Of a stretch of DNA of 64,000 nt, positions 61,863 to 64,000 are shown in pieces. The position numbers and the translations under genes were made by a program. This DNA comes from Pseudorhodobacter aquimaris. Lineage in GTDB: Bacteria > Pseudomonadota > Alphaproteobacteria > Rhodobacterales > Rhodobacteraceae. The DNA lies in contig NZ_LGHS01000070.1 of NCBI RefSeq assembly GCF_001202025.1, forward strand, positions 144,288-208,287. The letters run 5' to 3'. The notes under the pieces are model-generated. The model searched no databases. It saw nothing but the letters and a program-made list of their open reading frames with translations, and was not told the origin of the DNA. Position 1 is the first letter of the stretch; every line of letters begins with the position of its first letter.

Positions 61863-62952
61863 GGGGGTGTCCGCAAATCGTGTTGGTTTACTTCGCCTTA
61901 ATTTGAAAAGGTTTATATTACCTCGCCTTTCCAGCGGAGTATGCCCTTGAAACATTAGAATTTTCGCTGTTTTCTCAGCACCCTCGACGACCTGAGCCCG
62001 GCCCAGATTGAGGATGCCCAAGCGAAAATCCTTGATCTCCGGCGAAAGACGGAAGCTATGCCCGAGATCGAAGCGCGGACAAACCAAGATCACAAGTGTC
62101 CGCTATGCGGCGACAAGCGGCATCAGAAGTGGGGCCGGACACGGACTAAGATCCAGCGTTACCGATGCACGGGCTGCCAGAAGACCTACTCTGGGCGGAC
62201 TGGAAGCGCTATTGGGCGCATCCATCGCCCAGACCTGTTCATGGTCGCGCTGAGGGATATGCTGGGCACCTCTACGCCGCAGTCGGTTCGCAAGCTTGCG
62301 AGACAGCTTGGGCTTAACAAATACACAGTCTGGCGCTGGCGTATGCTGGTCTTCTCGATTATCGGAAGCAGCATCTCATCAACAAGCTTCTCCAGGATCA
62401 TTGAGGCAGATGAGACCTACCAGCGCGAATCTCAAAAAAGATCGCGCGAGTGGGTCCACCACTTCACTGATCCGCAGAATGTAGCTTTGCCGCCGCGTCC
62501 GCGTTGGGAGGATTTCACGACGCAGGGGTTGAAGATGATGCGCGGTCTGTCCAAGTGGCAGCTCCCAATTCTCACCGTTGCCGACCGCGGGGGCGCTTAT
62601 CTATTCCAGCGCTTGCCGAACCGCAAGGGTATCTCGGTAGAGCGCGCAATGAAGCCCTTAGTGCCCGGCGATGCCGTGCCGTGTTCGGACGGCGGCAATG
62701 GTTACAAAGATCTGGCAGCGGCAGGCGGCATTGAACATTTTGTGGTCGGCAGAAAACCAGGCAAACGAGTCGTCTCGGGCTGCTATCACATTCAGAATGT
62801 GAACTCGCTCCACGCCCGCTATAAGAAGTTCATCAAGCCATTTTGCGGACCCGCCACGAAGAACCTGAACGGCTATATTAGTTGGCTGGAGGCGCGGTTA
62901 GCAGGCATGGAGCCCGCTGAAATCTTCAGGTCTGCTTAATGATTCCAGATGG
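61863..62952 (+). mobile_element. IS1595-family (ISXO2-like) insertion sequence, ends not proven
   Basis: The element is recognised from its transposase at 62058-62939. The left side begins with GGGGGTGTCCGCAAATCG near 61863, which looks like a terminal repeat. A matching inverted copy was not found before 62952, where the neighbouring nuclease gene ends, so the right end may be truncated. GTTAAAA occurs at both flanks (61853-61859 and 62952-62958) but does not sit at matching element ends. Confidence 0.55.
62058..62939 (+). CDS. IS1595-family transposase, start probably lost
   Basis: This 293-residue transposase has an N-terminal zinc ribbon (CPLCGDKRHQKWG and RYRCTGCQKTYSGRTG), a helix-turn-helix (SVRKLARQLGLNKYTVWRWR), and a DDE-type ISXO2 domain: IIEADETY near residue 115, CSDGGNGYKDL near residue 228, and HIQNVNSLHARYKKFIKPFCG near residue 255. 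The same frame stays open upstream to 61959 and encodes NFRCFLSTLDDLSPAQIEDA, which looks like the normal N-terminus. There is no ATG/GTG/TTG there; an in-frame TAG stands where ATG would be expected. The protein may start internally at 62058 or be inactive. Confidence 0.82.
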   Translation: MPEIEARTNQDHKCPLCGDKRHQKWGRTRTKIQRYRCTGCQKTYSGRTGSAIGRIHRPDLFMVALRDMLGTSTPQSVRKLARQLGLNKYTVWRWRMLVFSIIGSSISSTSFSRIIEADETYQRESQKRSREWVHHFTDPQNVALPPRPRWEDFTTQGLKMMRGLSKWQLPILTVADRGGAYLFQRLPNRKGISVERAMKPLVPGDAVPCSDGGNGYKDLAAAGGIEHFVVGRKPGKRVVSGCYHIQNVNSLHARYKKFIKPFCGPATKNLNGYISWLEARLAGMEPAEIFRSA

Positions 62953-63681
62953 TTAAAACGGAATTTCGTCAGGATCATCTGGTCGCTGAGGAAGCGCATC
63001 GGCAGGGAGAGGCAAATTTGTTGTGATAAACAGATTTAGGATGTCATCTCGATCCATAAACATTACTTGGGATCGCTTTGCGGCGTCGAGCTTACCGCCC
63101 AGCCAGTTTCTGGCCTGTTTCGTGATTTCACCGCCAGCGACAATGAACATATGATCAACCAAAACTCTGCGATTCAGTTCGGGGTCAAATATTTCATGAC
63201 CAATCATCATGCTGACTTGGTTATGTATTTCTGCGACATTTGCGTTTCCAGACTTACTCACGCCTGCCGAGTTCAGCTTCCCCATTTTCACCTGGATGCC
63301 AAAATACAGAACATGAAGTGTAGGGAGGGTATACTTCATCCATACATCTTTTCCGTATTCCAGGGCTTTGTCCTTATGACCCGCCGCGGTGATGCGGTGG
63401 AAACTGAGCTGTCGAAACAGGGGTAAAAGAACTTCCTCAATCAGTTCATCTTCGGAGCACCGTTCCAAATAATCGGAAAGCTGCTTGCTTCGAGCAACTT
63501 CGACTGGTGATAGAGGGCGATGTGGATTTACGATCTGAGCAATACTGTTCGTCTTGATGTGCCGTAACTGAGCAGAGGCGTCCTCATCGTAGAACGCTTC
63601 CCAACCTTCTCTCTTCAAAACTGAATTAAGAGCGGCCAACGCATTGGACCTATTTTCATCGCCCGGCTGAGCATCACCCAT
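62953..63681 (-). CDS. Restriction endonuclease-like (PD-(D/E)xK) protein, 5' end disrupted
   Basis: The frame has the pattern of a restriction-fold nuclease: DELIEEVLLPLFRQLSFHRI, then EYGKDVWMKYTLP (Asp) and YFGIQVKMGKL (QxK) as the D...QxK core, followed by conserved NVAEIHNQVSMMIGHEIFDP and MFMDRDDILNLFI. The frame is open beyond ATG 63681 up to the IS3 left end at 63735 (SDSFIRIIRRLLDMGD). From there on it is only the antisense of the IS. The native N-terminus is therefore probably cut off by the insertion. Base composition is less GC-rich than neighbours. A defence or mobile-element role is inferred. Confidence 0.7.
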   Translation of the reverse strand: MGDAQPGDENRSNALAALNSVLKREGWEAFYDEDASAQLRHIKTNSIAQIVNPHRPLSPVEVARSKQLSDYLERCSEDELIEEVLLPLFRQLSFHRITAAGHKDKALEYGKDVWMKYTLPTLHVLYFGIQVKMGKLNSAGVSKSGNANVAEIHNQVSMMIGHEIFDPELNRRVLVDHMFIVAGGEITKQARNWLGGKLDAAKRSQVMFMDRDDILNLFITTNLPLPADALPQRPDDPDEIPF

Positions 63682-63734
63682 ATCGAGCAACCTGCGGATG
63701 ATCCGAATAAATGAATCGGATGGCACATCCGCTC

Positions 63735-64000
63735 TGACGTTGCCCCCTCCGCCTAATCCATTTTGAGATAGCCTCTGGCCCAACCGAAAGGACCAGAGAT
63801 GAAGCGCAGCAGGTTTACCGAAGAACAGATCATCGGCATTCTGAAGGAGCATGAGGCCGGTGTTTCCGTCGCCGATCTGTGCCGCAAGCACGGCGTCAGC
63901 GATGCAACCGTCTACAAGTGGAAAGCCAAGTATGGCGGTATGGATGTTAGCGAAGCCAAACGGCTGAAGGCGCTCGAGGATGAGAACGGCAGGCTGAAGA
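63735..64000 (+). mobile_element. IS3-family insertion sequence, left part
   Basis: The likely left inverted repeat begins TGACGTTGCCCCCTCCGCC at 63735. OrfA starts 64 nt later. The element continues past the end of the window, so OrfB and the right end are not seen. It sits in the 5' side of the nuclease-like gene. Confidence 0.75.
63799..64000 (+). CDS. IS3-family transposase OrfA (partial)
   Basis: The first 67 codons encode MKRSRFTEEQIIGILKEHEA followed by GVSVADLCRKHGVSDATVYK and the start of a leucine-zipper region (LKALEDENGRLKK). This is the helix-turn-helix OrfA of IS3-family elements (IS407/IS51-type). GAAAGGACC precedes the ATG. It is intact as far as seen and runs off the window; in the full element OrfA and OrfB are joined by programmed -1 frameshifting. 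Confidence 0.9.
   Translation, partial: MKRSRFTEEQIIGILKEHEAGVSVADLCRKHGVSDATVYKWKAKYGGMDVSEAKRLKALEDENGRLK

Noticed and set aside
61853..62959. GTTAAAA at both flanks of the IS1595 element as a target-site duplication
   Set aside because: The adjacent bases do not form matching inverted repeats and the right copy overlaps the stop codon of the nuclease-like gene, so chance is more likely.

Overview
The window looks like a chromosome segment of a denitrifying alphaproteobacterium of the Rhodobacteraceae/Rhodobacterales (Paracoccus/roseobacter type). The reasons are the norCBQDEF order, nirI-nirX divergent from nirS-ECF-D(L)-GHJN, the Fnr-type TTGAC-N4-GTCAA boxes, and the mix of housekeeping genes (pyrB with an HxH-less partner dihydroorotase, plant-type gshA, dacC with a SPOR domain). 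The taxonomic placement is inferred from gene order and protein similarity recalled from memory; no search was run.

Region 1 (1-21,400) is a compact denitrification island. After smpB come a Dnr/NnrR-type Crp-Fnr regulator and a DUF4202 protein. On the minus strand follow norC-B-Q-D-E-F (NO reductase and its assembly factors) and nirI-nnrS-nirX. On the plus strand nirS (cytochrome cd1 nitrite reductase) leads the heme d1 operon nirE-C-F-D(L)-G-H-J-N, which ends with a small unassigned membrane protein. A CbiX/SirB-like chelatase is convergent with that operon and could insert iron into sirohydrochlorin for heme d1. Together the set reduces nitrite to NO to N2O. No nitrate reductase or nosZ lies in the window. 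Two Fnr/Dnr-like promoters are visible: one shared by nirI and nirS, and one ahead of norC.

Region 2 (21,400-51,150) is ordinary chromosome. It holds a peptidoglycan-binding exported protein, a semialdehyde dehydrogenase, an alpha/beta hydrolase, an RND efflux pair, moaB, a uracil-DNA glycosylase and pyrB/PH-like protein/pseudo-pyrC/plsY. It continues with DUF2254, M48 lipoprotein, YggU, lipoprotein, SDR, rRNA methyltransferases, clpS, HAD, dacC, FAH, YqgE, DsbD-N, OmpA-BON, ubiA, rsmE and gshA.

Region 3 (51,150-54,300) is a copper homeostasis module, cueR-copA divergent from copZ, with two MerR-type 19-bp-spacer promoters back to back. Region 4 (54,300-60,860) has a MaoC-phosphotransacetylase fusion, a GAPDH, an aldo/keto reductase, two small lipoproteins, an EamA transporter, a Nudix hydrolase and DUF983.

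Region 5 (60,860-64,000) is a decayed mobile-element zone. It contains fused remnants of IS3- and IS110-family transposases, an IS1595 (ISXO2-like) transposase whose expected start codon appears lost, and a PD-(D/E)xK nuclease-like gene cut at its 5' side by a fresh-looking IS3-family element that runs off the window. No tRNA, rRNA or CRISPR was seen anywhere.
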